A stretch of DNA of 25,614 bases, taken from NCBI GenBank assembly GCA_934754335.1, contig CAKVHY010000016.1, positions 1 through 25,614 of the forward strand, given 5' to 3'. Shown piece after piece: positions 12,423 through 21,249 of the stretch. Under the pieces are notes generated by a model. It saw nothing but the letters and a program-made list of their open reading frames with translations, made no database searches and was not told where the DNA came from. The position numbers and the translations under genes were made by a program. Each line of letters begins with the position of its first letter. Positions within the stretch are counted from its first letter, which is position 1. This DNA comes from an uncultured Clostridia bacterium (lineage in GTDB: Bacteria; Bacillota; Clostridia; Christensenellales; UBA1242).

Positions 12423-15400
12423 ATGAAAATCGTTAAAGATAATTTATTATTAATACTTATATTATCAACTTTTCTATTAGGCTTATTTTTGCCATCTAAT
12501 TCTTACTTTGCTGAAACTGAAAATAACGTTGAAATTTTAGAAAGTTCTAGTGAAAAGAAAAGCGATAGTTATCTAGATATTTATTCCATTCCATCTGGTC
12601 TATTTACATATTCAAATAATGGTGGGGAATTATCTGGCAACTTATTAAGTTATGCTTTTGATAGAAATTTTAATACTGCTTGGAAATCTCAATATGATAA
12701 CAATATTACAAACACTATCAATGGCGAAACGATAGCAGATTTTCATAATAAAATTGAGATAAACTTCAATAAAACCGTTTTGTTAGATAGAATTTTATAT
12801 CAAAGCGAAAACAATGCGGGCAGGGGTTATCCTATAAACTTGTCTTTGCATTTTAAGAATGGTGAAACAGATGTTAAAATTTTATCGTTTGAAAGCACTG
12901 CCACTAATGAAGCGGTTATCTTTAATTTTGGAGAAACAATAGAATGTACAAATATTTGCTTTGAATATGTTAAAGTAAACCCTCGTCATAAATACGTTGC
13001 CACAGCAAGAGAAATTATATGTCTTCAGCCTGAATCTAGTGCTATGCAAAGTCTTGAAAATCTCTTTACAGACTATAATAAACTAACTTTATCTGAAGAT
13101 TTTAAAACTCAAACTGCTTTAGATAATTTAAGGCTTTCTTTACAATCATATGTAAACTATGAAGAGTCTTTATCTAAAATTATAGATAGAGCCGAAAGCG
13201 TTTTGAATGGCACAATCTCTTTTGATAAAAATAGGGAGTTTGCGTCTGACGATGGTTCTTTGCGTCAATATGGAAATATAAGGAATTATTGTGGCAGTAC
13301 TCTAAAAATGGTTTACATGGGAACAAACAAGCAATCCACTGGTGTTTATGCATTAAAGGGGGAAACTCTAAAAGTTTACGTGGAAACTTCAGATGCTTCC
13401 GCACCTTTGCCAACTTTAGTATTTTCTCAGTATTATTCCCATTATTCAAACTGGCAAATTAAGTACTCTTTGAAAAGGGGAGAAAACACAATAATTGTAC
13501 CTGCCTTTGATGAAAGCAAGTTAACAAGTCCAAAGGTTTTGAACGGCGGACCCGTTTATTTGGAAAACCCATATTTAAGCATCGAGCAATCGGGTTCTGT
13601 TAAAGTTTATATTGAAGGCGGAACAAGATTTCCTGTTTATAGGAAAGGTGCAAATATTACTGAGTTTAAAAACTTTTTAGATGATTTTATGAGTTCTTAT
13701 AATCAAGAAACTATGTTAGATTTGATGGAGATTGAAGGTGATCACTTCTTATCCACCACTTTAGCATCTCTTGGAAAAACTAAGTATATTACTGAAAGTT
13801 TAAGTCCTGAAACGAACCTAAATAGTTGGGATAATTTCGTGGAAGAATTGCTTAAATTTGATGGAGTCCAATTTGATGAAAACGAACCTTATTATGACCA
13901 AAAAAATAAACATATAAATGTAAATATTAGATTAACTCAGCCATTTGGTGCCGCATTTGCTTTTATGGAGCAGGTGGGAATATTTGGTGATGGTTGGATT
14001 CAAGCCACGGTTTATAGTACATCTTTTGGTTGGGGATTCGCTCATGAAATAGGTCACTGCATGGATAACCCTGAAAGAACAGTTAGCGAATGCTCAAATA
14101 ATATGATGAGTAAGTATGATGAAACTGCTCTTAGGAAAGTGGCTCAAAGGGGCGATTTTAAACAAACTTTAGAAAGTTTGGCAAGTGATAGAACATGGAC
14201 AAATGGTTACTTTAACACAAATAGGCTAAATTTCCTAGTTTGGTGGTTGCTTGAAAGTTATATGCCATCATCTTGGGCAAAGATGGAAAACTTATATAGA
14301 TATGGTGAATATCCAGTTTCCGGATTAAATGCCACAGAAAAACAAGTTTATTATATGTCTTTAGTAACAGGCATTGATTTAAGTTATTACTTTGAAAGAT
14401 TTGGATATAACTTATCCACAAGTGATCCAATATTTAGTGAACAAACTGCAAGCGATGCCTTTAAAAACTATATGAAGTCAGCAAAAGAGAGCAAATTAAT
14501 AACAGATAAAGTTCAGCCAAAACTATGGTATATTGATGAAAGTTATTACACTTTAAATGTGGAAAATACTGCAGAAAATATTTATGATTTATCTAATGAT
14601 GTTAAGATTCAAAAAGTTTCTAAATTAGAAAATGGTTATTCTTTAGTTTTGCCTATAAATTCCAATCCTTCTCATTTGGGTTATGAGATATTAGAAGGTA
14701 GCGATGAAGAAGGTTTTGAAGTGATTGGCTTTACTAAAGGCCAAGTGTTTGTAGATGAAACTGAGTATAAAGATGGATATGTTCCAACCTATAAGATTAG
14801 GGCATATGATAGAACATTATCTTTTAGTGATTTCTCAGAGTCTGCACAAGCCGAAACTCAAACTAAGGTTTGTAAGATTGGCGATAATTATTATGATAGC
14901 ATTGAAAGTGCAATCAAAAACGCAAGTGCTGGCGATACAATAATTTTACTAAAAGACACAAACGAAGGCTCGATAGTAGTTGATAAAAATATAAAACTGT
15001 TGGTTGAAAACAATGCAACGATAAAGAGAAAAAGTTTGGGGCATTTAATTACAATTAAAGCGAATGTAACTTTAGATATTGATGGCAACAATAAGTTGAA
15101 ATTATCAGGCGAAGGTATAACTTCGGCAGGCAGTTTGATATCACTAGAAAATGGTGCAGTTTTAAATGCTAAAAATTTAGAGTTTAGAGATAATATAACT
15201 TCTTTAAACGGTGGAGCAGTTTATCTAGAAGGTGCAACAATAAATCTAACCAATGTTAAATTTATAAATAATCAGGCGTTAAAAGATGGCGGAGCAATAA
15301 TGTATAATGCACCAAGAGGCAGAGCCACTTTAACAAATTGTGAGTTTTTAAACAATAAGGCTTTTAGTGGTGGTGCAATATCTAACAAGGGCGGAATTAC

Positions 15401-16769
15401 AATAATTGGTTCTAAGTTTGATGGAAATATTGCATCAAATAATGGCGGTGCATTGTACAACAACAATGGCGGAGTGGTTTATATAAAACAACAATGTGAG
15501 TTTGTAAATAACGAAGCAAATTTAGGTGGTGCAATCTATGTTGATGGTTACACAGAAATATATAGTTCAAAAATCAATCTAAATAGTGCTACAATTGGTG
15601 GCGGAATATATCATAAAACTTCCACAAACACCAGAAAATTGATTGTGGATTCATCGGAGATTTTAGATAACTTTGCGGAAAACACAGATAGCATTTATAT
15701 AGCAATTTCAAATGCTTTGGTTAGCATAAAATCCAGTACAATTAAGAATAATAGGGATAATTTATCTATCTTTGTTGAAAAAGGAAATGCTACTTTTGAA
15801 GGGAATAAGTTATCTAGAATTGGAGTTTTAAAAGACACTGTGCTTGCTAAAACTGTAACAAAGAATGGAAGTTTGTTTGACTTAACGCTTAGTGCCACAA
15901 ATCTATCTTTAACATTTAAAAACTTAAGCGGAAACGCTGATTTGGTGGATTTGGAAATTGGTGACGATAAATATATCTCTAATGATGAAATTGATTTGGA
16001 AAATGATACTGATTTAACAATTAAAAATAAAGTAAAAATTACATTGCGGGTGAATGAAGATATCTCCAAAGAAATTTTTGCAATTCCCGGCGATGAAATA
16101 TATTTACCTTTTGAGTTTGATAGTTTGGCTGAAAATTTATATATAGATTTTTGGCAGAGTGGGACAGAGAAGGTTTATAAAAGTAGTAAAGTTATAGTTT
16201 CAGAAGATAAAACATATGTGGCAGATTTAAAAGAAAAATTTAAAGTGGTAGTTTGGTTAAGTGAAACTAAAAGCGAAACGCAGTATTTCGTTCCAAATTC
16301 ATATTTTGAGTTGCCAACCCTAAATGCAAATGCTATTGGAGCAAATAAGTATCTGGCAGGTTGGAAAGATTTAGAAAACAATAATTATGATCTATCTTCC
16401 AAAATTATGGTTGTTAAAAATCTAGAATTAAGACCAGTGATTAAAAATAAAAGTTTGATTACATTTAATTTCTCAGGAGATAAAGTTAGTTATTATGTTG
16501 TGCCAAACACAAGTATTAAAGTAACTGAGATTGAGAAACAGTATCAAAAAGATGAATATAGGTTTATTGGCTATAAATCCGGAGATAAACTATATAAGAT
16601 TGGTGATTATATCGAAGTTTTGGGCGATATGGAATTAGTTGCAGAATATGAATATATTCAAAAACCATATAATTTAACTCCTATTTGGATAACGCTTGCT
16701 CTTTTAGGCGTTTTATCAATAGTTGTTGCAATATTAGTTATAAGAAAACAAGTAAGAAGGTTAAAATGA
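12423..16769 (+). CDS. Membrane-anchored M60-type metalloprotease with discoidin-like and Pmp-like repeats
   Basis: A 1448-residue multidomain surface protein. A signal peptide (about 1-30, cut after Tyr-Phe-Ala) leads to an F5/8-type C-like beta domain (about 55-205), a short helical linker, and an M60/enhancin-type peptidase domain (about 270-680) with His541-Glu542-Ile-Gly-His545 and a third ligand Glu556, i.e. HExxH plus Glu 11 residues later, the gluzincin M60 pattern. M60 enzymes cleave mucin-type glycoproteins. After a beta linker comes a beta-helix (about 820-1130) with Gly-Gly-Ala-(I/V) and Phe-x-x-Asn repeats like chlamydial Pmp proteins, then InlB-B-like beta repeats (about 1170-1410). 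A membrane helix (about 1418-1441) with a basic tail anchors it. It has its own promoter, and its TGA overlaps the Sua5 start. The mucinase role is inferred. Confidence 0.88.
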   Translation: MKIVKDNLLLILILSTFLLGLFLPSNSYFAETENNVEILESSSEKKSDSYLDIYSIPSGLFTYSNNGGELSGNLLSYAFDRNFNTAWKSQYDNNITNTINGETIADFHNKIEINFNKTVLLDRILYQSENNAGRGYPINLSLHFKNGETDVKILSFESTATNEAVIFNFGETIECTNICFEYVKVNPRHKYVATAREIICLQPESSAMQSLENLFTDYNKLTLSEDFKTQTALDNLRLSLQSYVNYEESLSKIIDRAESVLNGTISFDKNREFASDDGSLRQYGNIRNYCGSTLKMVYMGTNKQSTGVYALKGETLKVYVETSDASAPLPTLVFSQYYSHYSNWQIKYSLKRGENTIIVPAFDESKLTSPKVLNGGPVYLENPYLSIEQSGSVKVYIEGGTRFPVYRKGANITEFKNFLDDFMSSYNQETMLDLMEIEGDHFLSTTLASLGKTKYITESLSPETNLNSWDNFVEELLKFDGVQFDENEPYYDQKNKHINVNIRLTQPFGAAFAFMEQVGIFGDGWIQATVYSTSFGWGFAHEIGHCMDNPERTVSECSNNMMSKYDETALRKVAQRGDFKQTLESLASDRTWTNGYFNTNRLNFLVWWLLESYMPSSWAKMENLYRYGEYPVSGLNATEKQVYYMSLVTGIDLSYYFERFGYNLSTSDPIFSEQTASDAFKNYMKSAKESKLITDKVQPKLWYIDESYYTLNVENTAENIYDLSNDVKIQKVSKLENGYSLVLPINSNPSHLGYEILEGSDEEGFEVIGFTKGQVFVDETEYKDGYVPTYKIRAYDRTLSFSDFSESAQAETQTKVCKIGDNYYDSIESAIKNASAGDTIILLKDTNEGSIVVDKNIKLLVENNATIKRKSLGHLITIKANVTLDIDGNNKLKLSGEGITSAGSLISLENGAVLNAKNLEFRDNITSLNGGAVYLEGATINLTNVKFINNQALKDGGAIMYNAPRGRATLTNCEFLNNKAFSGGAISNKGGITIIGSKFDGNIASNNGGALYNNNGGVVYIKQQCEFVNNEANLGGAIYVDGYTEIYSSKINLNSATIGGGIYHKTSTNTRKLIVDSSEILDNFAENTDSIYIAISNALVSIKSSTIKNNRDNLSIFVEKGNATFEGNKLSRIGVLKDTVLAKTVTKNGSLFDLTLSATNLSLTFKNLSGNADLVDLEIGDDKYISNDEIDLENDTDLTIKNKVKITLRVNEDISKEIFAIPGDEIYLPFEFDSLAENLYIDFWQSGTEKVYKSSKVIVSEDKTYVADLKEKFKVVVWLSETKSETQYFVPNSYFELPTLNANAIGANKYLAGWKDLENNNYDLSSKIMVVKNLELRPVIKNKSLITFNFSGDKVSYYVVPNTSIKVTEIEKQYQKDEYRFIGYKSGDKLYKIGDYIEVLGDMELVAEYEYIQKPYNLTPIWITLALLGVLSIVVAILVIRKQVRRLK

Positions 16770-17791
16770 AAACGGAAGTTTTAAAAGCAAGTGAAGAAAG
16801 TATAGAAAAAGCATGTGAATTGTTAAAGGCAGGGGAAGTGGTTGGCATTCCAACTGAAACTGTTTATGGACTTGGCGCAGACGCCACAAAATCTGAAGCG
16901 ATAAGAAAGATTTATCAAGCCAAGGGCAGACCCCTAGATAATCCTTTGATTGTACATATCTCTTCTTTAGATATGCTAAAAGGTTTGGTTCGTGAAGTGC
17001 CTGAAAATGCAAAGAAATTAATGGACGCTTTTTGGCCGGGTCCACTAACTATAATCATGCCAAGGGGAGAGAAGGTTTGCGATGAAACATGTGGCGGACT
17101 AGATAGCGTTGGAATACGTATGCCATCAAATAAAGTGGCACATGAAATTATAGAAAAGTCAGGAATTGCGTTATCAGCGCCAAGTGCAAACCTTTCTGGG
17201 AAACCAAGCCCAACAAATGCTTTAGATGTGTTTGAAGATATGAATGGCAGAATTCCTTTGATTATTGATGATGGGGAGTGTTTGGCGGGAGTTGAATCCA
17301 CGGTGGTTTCATGCCTTGAAAAAACTCCAATTATTCTAAGACCGGGCGTTATTACAAAAGAGATGATGGAAAATGTGCTTGGCAGTGAAGTCAAAATTGC
17401 AAGAGCAATCACGGAAGAAGTGGGCAAGGACGAGAAGGTGTTGTCGCCGGGAATGAAGTATAAGCATTATGCTCCAAATGCGAAAGTTATAATATTAAAA
17501 GGTAACTTTAATAAATTCAAAACTTATGTTGAAAAACACGTAGAAGAAGGCGTTTTCGCATTGGTTTTTGATGGTGAAGAAGATAAGTTGAATGTAAAAA
17601 CAATTTCTTATGGGAGCGAAGAAGAACCTTTAACTCAAGCACATAATCTATTTAAAGTTTTAAGAGAACTAGATAAAGAGAATGCAAAAGTGGTTTATGC
17701 TAGATGCCCCAAAACTGATGGGGTTTCGTTAGCAGTTTTTAATAGACTTATTAGGTCGGCAGGTTTTAATATTATAGATTTAGATGATTAA
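16766..17791 (+). CDS. sua5: Threonylcarbamoyl-AMP synthase (Sua5/TsaC/YrdC family)
   Basis: A 341-residue two-domain enzyme. It makes threonylcarbamoyl-AMP from threonine, bicarbonate and ATP, the first step of the universal t6A37 modification of tRNAs that read ANN codons. The YrdC domain (about 1-205) shows Gly-Ile-Pro-Thr-Glu-Thr-Val-Tyr-Gly-Leu (27-36), Lys53-Gly-Arg55-Pro-Leu-Asp-Asn-Pro-Leu, and Ser-Ala-Pro-Ser-Ala-Asn-Leu-Ser-Gly, the ATP and threonine site. A Sua5 domain follows the Leu-Ser-Pro-Gly-Met-Lys-Tyr-Lys-His-Tyr-Ala-Pro linker. The ATG at 16766 overlaps the metalloprotease stop (ATGA) and has AGAAGG before it; this gives normal family length, whereas an upstream in-frame start would add 27 unconserved residues. 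No promoter of its own is visible. Confidence 0.93.
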   Translation: MKTEVLKASEESIEKACELLKAGEVVGIPTETVYGLGADATKSEAIRKIYQAKGRPLDNPLIVHISSLDMLKGLVREVPENAKKLMDAFWPGPLTIIMPRGEKVCDETCGGLDSVGIRMPSNKVAHEIIEKSGIALSAPSANLSGKPSPTNALDVFEDMNGRIPLIIDDGECLAGVESTVVSCLEKTPIILRPGVITKEMMENVLGSEVKIARAITEEVGKDEKVLSPGMKYKHYAPNAKVIILKGNFNKFKTYVEKHVEEGVFALVFDGEEDKLNVKTISYGSEEEPLTQAHNLFKVLRELDKENAKVVYARCPKTDGVSLAVFNRLIRSAGFNIIDLDD

Positions 17792-17803
17792 ATTTTAATA
17801 AAA

Positions 17804-17857
17804 AAGCCCCATACTAGGGGCTTAAAATAAAAAAATCCCTATCAATTAGATAGGGAA
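17804..17857. terminator. Tandem terminator hairpins between convergent genes
   Basis: Hairpin 1 pairs 17804-17810 with 17817-17823; hairpin 2 pairs 17836-17843 with 17849-17856. Both are followed by long T-runs when read on the minus strand, so they stop the 17862-18551 gene most strongly; on the plus strand they give a weaker stop for sua5. Confidence 0.8.
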
Positions 17858-17861
17858 TATT

Positions 17862-18551
17862 TTATTTGTTTTTCATTAAATTATCGTATTCGTTTGCTTT
17901 TCTTTTTAATTCTTCATATTCTGTTTTCAAAATCTTAACGTATTCATTAGAATTCTCTTTTTCAATAGGTGGGTTATCTCTTAACTTTTTGCCAAGGATT
18001 AACATTGTGCAGATAAGTGCGAAAACAACCAAGCAGATAACTGCAAAGATTTCCCAAAACATTGGAAGAGCAAATACGTCAACATCTAATACAATCAAAG
18101 TTAGGATTATATCTAAAACAATAATCAATGAATAAGTAATCCATTGCAATGCTTTGAAATTTTTGCCAAAATTGATTGTAAAACTAACAATAATATTGAA
18201 AAATACTGAAGCAATGCCAAGAAGAATAGTTAGTTTGTTAAACGCAATTGGAGTTTGAATATTTGACCAGTAAATAATTAGGGCAAATATCGTACAAATT
18301 GCAAGTAAGCATGTTGCTATAATGGAAACAACTCTATTCTTATTTAGTAAGTTTACAGAGTTAATAGCCAACGCTGAAGCCACTGCTATTGTTGCAAACG
18401 ATAGAAGCAGATGAAGCAATACTCCTTGAAAAACGCTTACTCCAAAAATGGCTAGAATTAGCATCAAAACAGAGATTGATACGGTGCAGATCGCCACAAT
18501 TGTTAGTATTTTTTTGGTTAAACGCAATGCATTTTGATTTGAATTTCCCAT
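17862..18551 (-). CDS. Six-helix membrane protein with coiled C-terminal tail, unknown function
   Basis: A 229-residue protein with about six membrane helices (roughly 13-33, 36-58, 75-95, 105-126, 135-156, 164-187) and a hydrophilic C terminus of about 40 residues with the heptad-like Tyr-Glu-Glu-Leu-Lys-Arg-Lys, probably a short cytoplasmic coiled coil. I do not recognise a named family and no catalytic motif stands out. AAAGGAG precedes the ATG at 18551. It is a single-gene unit, divergent from rdgB and closed by tandem terminators. Confidence 0.75.
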   Translation of the reverse strand: MGNSNQNALRLTKKILTIVAICTVSISVLMLILAIFGVSVFQGVLLHLLLSFATIAVASALAINSVNLLNKNRVVSIIATCLLAICTIFALIIYWSNIQTPIAFNKLTILLGIASVFFNIIVSFTINFGKNFKALQWITYSLIIVLDIILTLIVLDVDVFALPMFWEIFAVICLVVFALICTMLILGKKLRDNPPIEKENSNEYVKILKTEYEELKRKANEYDNLMKNK

Positions 18552-18668
18552 TTTTTCTCCTTTTTTTATTAGTATAAGTTATTTTTAATAAAATAACAAA
18601 CAAATTATATGATTTTATTTTATAATAAAAAATTTAGCGTGTAAAAACAATTTTTTTGTTTTAAAGTT

Positions 18669-18698
18669 TTGATATTTTAAAATTTATGTTAATATATA
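18669..18698 (+). promoter_or_regulatory. Possible promoter of rdgB
   Basis: TTGATA (18669-18674), then TATATA (18693-18698) at 18 bp. The predicted start would fall very close to the ribosome site TAAGGAG (18701-18707), so the leader would be very short. Moderate support only. Confidence 0.4.
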
Positions 18699-18713
18699 TG
18701 TAAGGAGTTTAAA

Positions 18714-19304
18714 ATGGTTAAGTACGTCCTGGCATCTAATAACGAACATAAATTAAAAGAATTTAGAGAAATATTAAATGATAGAGAAATTATATCTTTA
18801 AAAGATATAGGTTTTTTTGAAGATATTGATGAAACTGGTTCAACATTTGAAGAGAATTGCCTTTTGAAAGCAAGAACTATATCTAAGTATTTAAAGGAAA
18901 AGAATTTAAATTATGTTGTGCTTGCTGATGATACAGGCTTATGTGTGGACGCAATTAATGGTGAACCTGGGCTTTATAGTGCTAGATATGCAGGTGGTCA
19001 TGGCGATAGCGAAGCCAATAGAGCCAAGGTGCTAAGCAAGATGAAAGGCAAAAGTGATAGATCCGCTCATTTTAAATGCGTTATAGCGGAAGTTTTTCCA
19101 GATGGCAAGGAAATCGTGGTGGAAGGACGAACTGATGGAAGAATATTAGAAGAAGAAAGGGGAGATAAATCTTTTGGCTATGATTGTTTGTTCTATTCAA
19201 ACGAATTGGGCAAATGTTTTGGTGAAGCAAGTGCTGAAGAGAAGAATGCAGTTTCGCATAGAGGCAAAGCATTAAAAAACCTTATTATGAAGGAAAAAAA
19301 TTAA
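18714..19304 (+). CDS. rdgB: XTP/dITP diphosphatase (RdgB/HAM1 family)
   Basis: A 196-residue protein of normal family length. It hydrolyses non-canonical purine triphosphates (dITP, XTP, ITP) to monophosphates, keeping deaminated bases out of DNA and RNA. Seen motifs: Leu-Ala-Ser-Asn-Asn-Glu-His-Lys-Leu-Lys-Glu at 5-15 (the triphosphate-binding SxNxxK motif), Ala-Asp-Asp-Thr-Gly-Leu with the metal-binding acidic pair near 70, Gly-Leu-Tyr-Ser-Ala-Arg-Tyr-Ala-Gly, Phe-Gly-Tyr-Asp for base recognition, and the closing Ser-His-Arg-Gly-Lys-Ala-Leu. A good ribosome site (TAAGGAG) precedes the ATG. It is followed by a weak AT-rich hairpin, then the ABC exporter promoter. Confidence 0.95.
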   Translation: MVKYVLASNNEHKLKEFREILNDREIISLKDIGFFEDIDETGSTFEENCLLKARTISKYLKEKNLNYVVLADDTGLCVDAINGEPGLYSARYAGGHGDSEANRAKVLSKMKGKSDRSAHFKCVIAEVFPDGKEIVVEGRTDGRILEEERGDKSFGYDCLFYSNELGKCFGEASAEEKNAVSHRGKALKNLIMKEKN

Positions 19305-19333
19305 TTTTTGCATAATACATATATTCATTTAAG

Positions 19334-19374
19334 AAAACTTAAGATAAAGAAAAAATTTTTAAGTTTTTTATTTT
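19334..19374 (+). terminator. Weak AT-rich terminator after rdgB
   Basis: AAAACTTAA (19334-19342) can pair with TTAAGTTTT (19359-19367), followed by T-rich sequence. The stem has few G-C pairs and a large loop. Confidence 0.45.
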
Positions 19375-19399
19375 GTTTGAAAAGTTTTCAAAAAATGAT

Positions 19400-19428
19400 T
19401 GCAAAATTTTTTAAAGTATAGTATATTC
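19400..19428 (+). promoter_or_regulatory. Promoter of the ABC exporter operon
   Basis: TTGCAA (19400-19405), 17-bp spacer, TATATT (19423-19428). The leader to the ATG at 19483 is about 48 nt. Confidence 0.65.
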
Positions 19429-19482
19429 GTTAATTGCATTTAATTATATATATATTACGTTTAAATTTGGAAAGGGAAAATT

Positions 19483-21249
19483 ATGATAAAGAAGTTGATG
19501 AAAAGTATTAGGGAATACAAAACCCCAAGTATTCTCACTGGTTTTTTTGTAACGCTAGAAGTGATAATTGATTGTATTTTACCGCTATTAATGGCAAAAT
19601 TGATAGATGAAGTTTATGGAAACTGGCTATCACAAGTGTTCAAACTTGGCATCATTTTGATTGCTTGTGCGTTTGTGTCGTTATTATTTGGCACGTTGTC
19701 GGGGAAATTTTGTGCTAAAGCATCTTGTGGGTTTGCAAAAAATTTAAGGAAGGATTTGTATTATAAAATTCAAACTTTTTCATTTGCAAACATAGATAAA
19801 TTCTCGTCTGCAAGTTTGGTTACAAGATTAACCACTGATGTTTGGTATGTTCAAGATGCATATATGATGCTGATTAGAATTGCAATCCGAAGTCCGCTAA
19901 TGTTTATATTCTCGCTTGTAATGGGATTTAATATCAATGTTAAAATGGGATTTATATTCTTATGCGTTGTACCATTATTGATTGCAGGAATGTTGCTTAT
20001 CATAAAAAAGGCTACCACATTATTTAGTAAAGTTTTCAAAAAGTATGATAACCTTAATAATTCTATTCAGGAAAACGTTAGAGCGATGAGAGTTGTTAAA
20101 TCTTTCGTTAGGGAAGATTATGAAAAAGAAAAGTTTAAAAATAGTTGTGACGATGTTTATGGTGATTTTATAAAAGCAGAGAAAGTGGTTTCAAAGTCAT
20201 CTCCGCTTATGATGTTCTGTGTTTACCTTATGAACATCCTAATCTCCGTTATTGGTGCTGTGATTATTGTAAAAACATTTGGTGGTGTTGGCGCTGACGG
20301 AACTTATATGTGGGGCGAATTATCCACTGGTGACTTGGCAAGTCTTATTACATATTCCACTCAGATTTTATCAAGCCTTATGATGCTTTCAATGGTTTTG
20401 GTTACAATTACGATTTCAAGCGAAAGTGCAAAAAGAATTGTGGAAGTTTTAGATGAAGAGCCAGATATTAAGAGCCCAGAAAATCCCATTATGGAAGTTA
20501 AAGATGGAAGTATTGAATTTAAAAACGTTTCATTTAAATACTCTGCAAATGCTGAAAAACAGGCTTTAAAAGGCGTTAATTTAAAGATTAATTCGGGAGA
20601 AACTGTAGGAATTTTGGGTGGAACTGGTAGTTCAAAAACCACACTTGTTAATTTGATTTCAAGACTTTATGATGCCACAACAGGTGAAGTGAAAGTTGGC
20701 AAAGTGAATGTTAAGGATTATGATTTGGAAGTGTTAAGAAATCAAGTGGCTGTGGTTTTACAAAAGAATGTGTTGTTCTCAGGTACAATTAAAGATAATC
20801 TTCGTTGGGGTGACGAAAATGCTAGTGATGAAGAAATTGAGAGAGTTTGTAAACTTGCACAGGCAGATGAATTTGTAAAGTCTTTTCCAAACGGTTATGA
20901 TACGATTATAGACCAAGGCGGAACTAACGTTTCAGGTGGACAAAAACAAAGGCTTTGTATTGCAAGAGCGTTATTGAAAAAGCCAAAGGTTTTAATTCTA
21001 GATGATTCCACAAGTGCTGTGGACACGAAGACCGATGCAAAAATAAGGAAAGCATTTAAGGAAGAATTGCCTGATACAACCAAAATAATTATTGCTCAAA
21101 GAATATCTTCAATTGAAGACGCAGATAAAATATTGGTTATGGAAGGTGGAGAAATTGTGGCAATGGGAACACATGAAGAGTTATTAAAAACTTCACCAAT
21201 CTATTTAGATGTTTATACTTCTCAAAATAATAAGGGAGGTAAAAAGTAA
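19483..21249 (+). CDS. ABC exporter subunit with degenerate ATPase residues (heterodimer half 1)
   Basis: A 588-residue half-transporter: six-helix membrane domain (about 1-310), then a nucleotide-binding domain. Walker A is Gly379-Gly-Thr-Gly-Ser-Ser-Lys385-Thr, the signature is Val-Ser-Gly-Gly-Gln (483-487), and Walker B ends Leu-Asp507-Asp508 instead of Asp-Glu; the switch position reads Ala-Gln539-Arg instead of His. Loss of the catalytic Glu and His is the hallmark of the degenerate partner in heterodimeric exporters such as TM287/288 and LmrCD, which export drugs or lipids. The partner gene starts on the last base of this stop codon (TAATG), giving tight translational coupling. The substrate is unknown. 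Confidence 0.92.
   Translation: MIKKLMKSIREYKTPSILTGFFVTLEVIIDCILPLLMAKLIDEVYGNWLSQVFKLGIILIACAFVSLLFGTLSGKFCAKASCGFAKNLRKDLYYKIQTFSFANIDKFSSASLVTRLTTDVWYVQDAYMMLIRIAIRSPLMFIFSLVMGFNINVKMGFIFLCVVPLLIAGMLLIIKKATTLFSKVFKKYDNLNNSIQENVRAMRVVKSFVREDYEKEKFKNSCDDVYGDFIKAEKVVSKSSPLMMFCVYLMNILISVIGAVIIVKTFGGVGADGTYMWGELSTGDLASLITYSTQILSSLMMLSMVLVTITISSESAKRIVEVLDEEPDIKSPENPIMEVKDGSIEFKNVSFKYSANAEKQALKGVNLKINSGETVGILGGTGSSKTTLVNLISRLYDATTGEVKVGKVNVKDYDLEVLRNQVAVVLQKNVLFSGTIKDNLRWGDENASDEEIERVCKLAQADEFVKSFPNGYDTIIDQGGTNVSGGQKQRLCIARALLKKPKVLILDDSTSAVDTKTDAKIRKAFKEELPDTTKIIIAQRISSIEDADKILVMEGGEIVAMGTHEELLKTSPIYLDVYTSQNNKGGKK

Noticed and set aside
15695..16069. 124-codon open frame on the minus strand
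   Set aside because: It is antisense within the metalloprotease gene; hydrophobic content is a by-product of AT-rich complement.
16915..17427. 170-codon open frame on the minus strand
   Set aside because: It lies wholly antisense to sua5, whose motifs are strongly conserved; the antisense frame has no recognisable domain or ribosome site.
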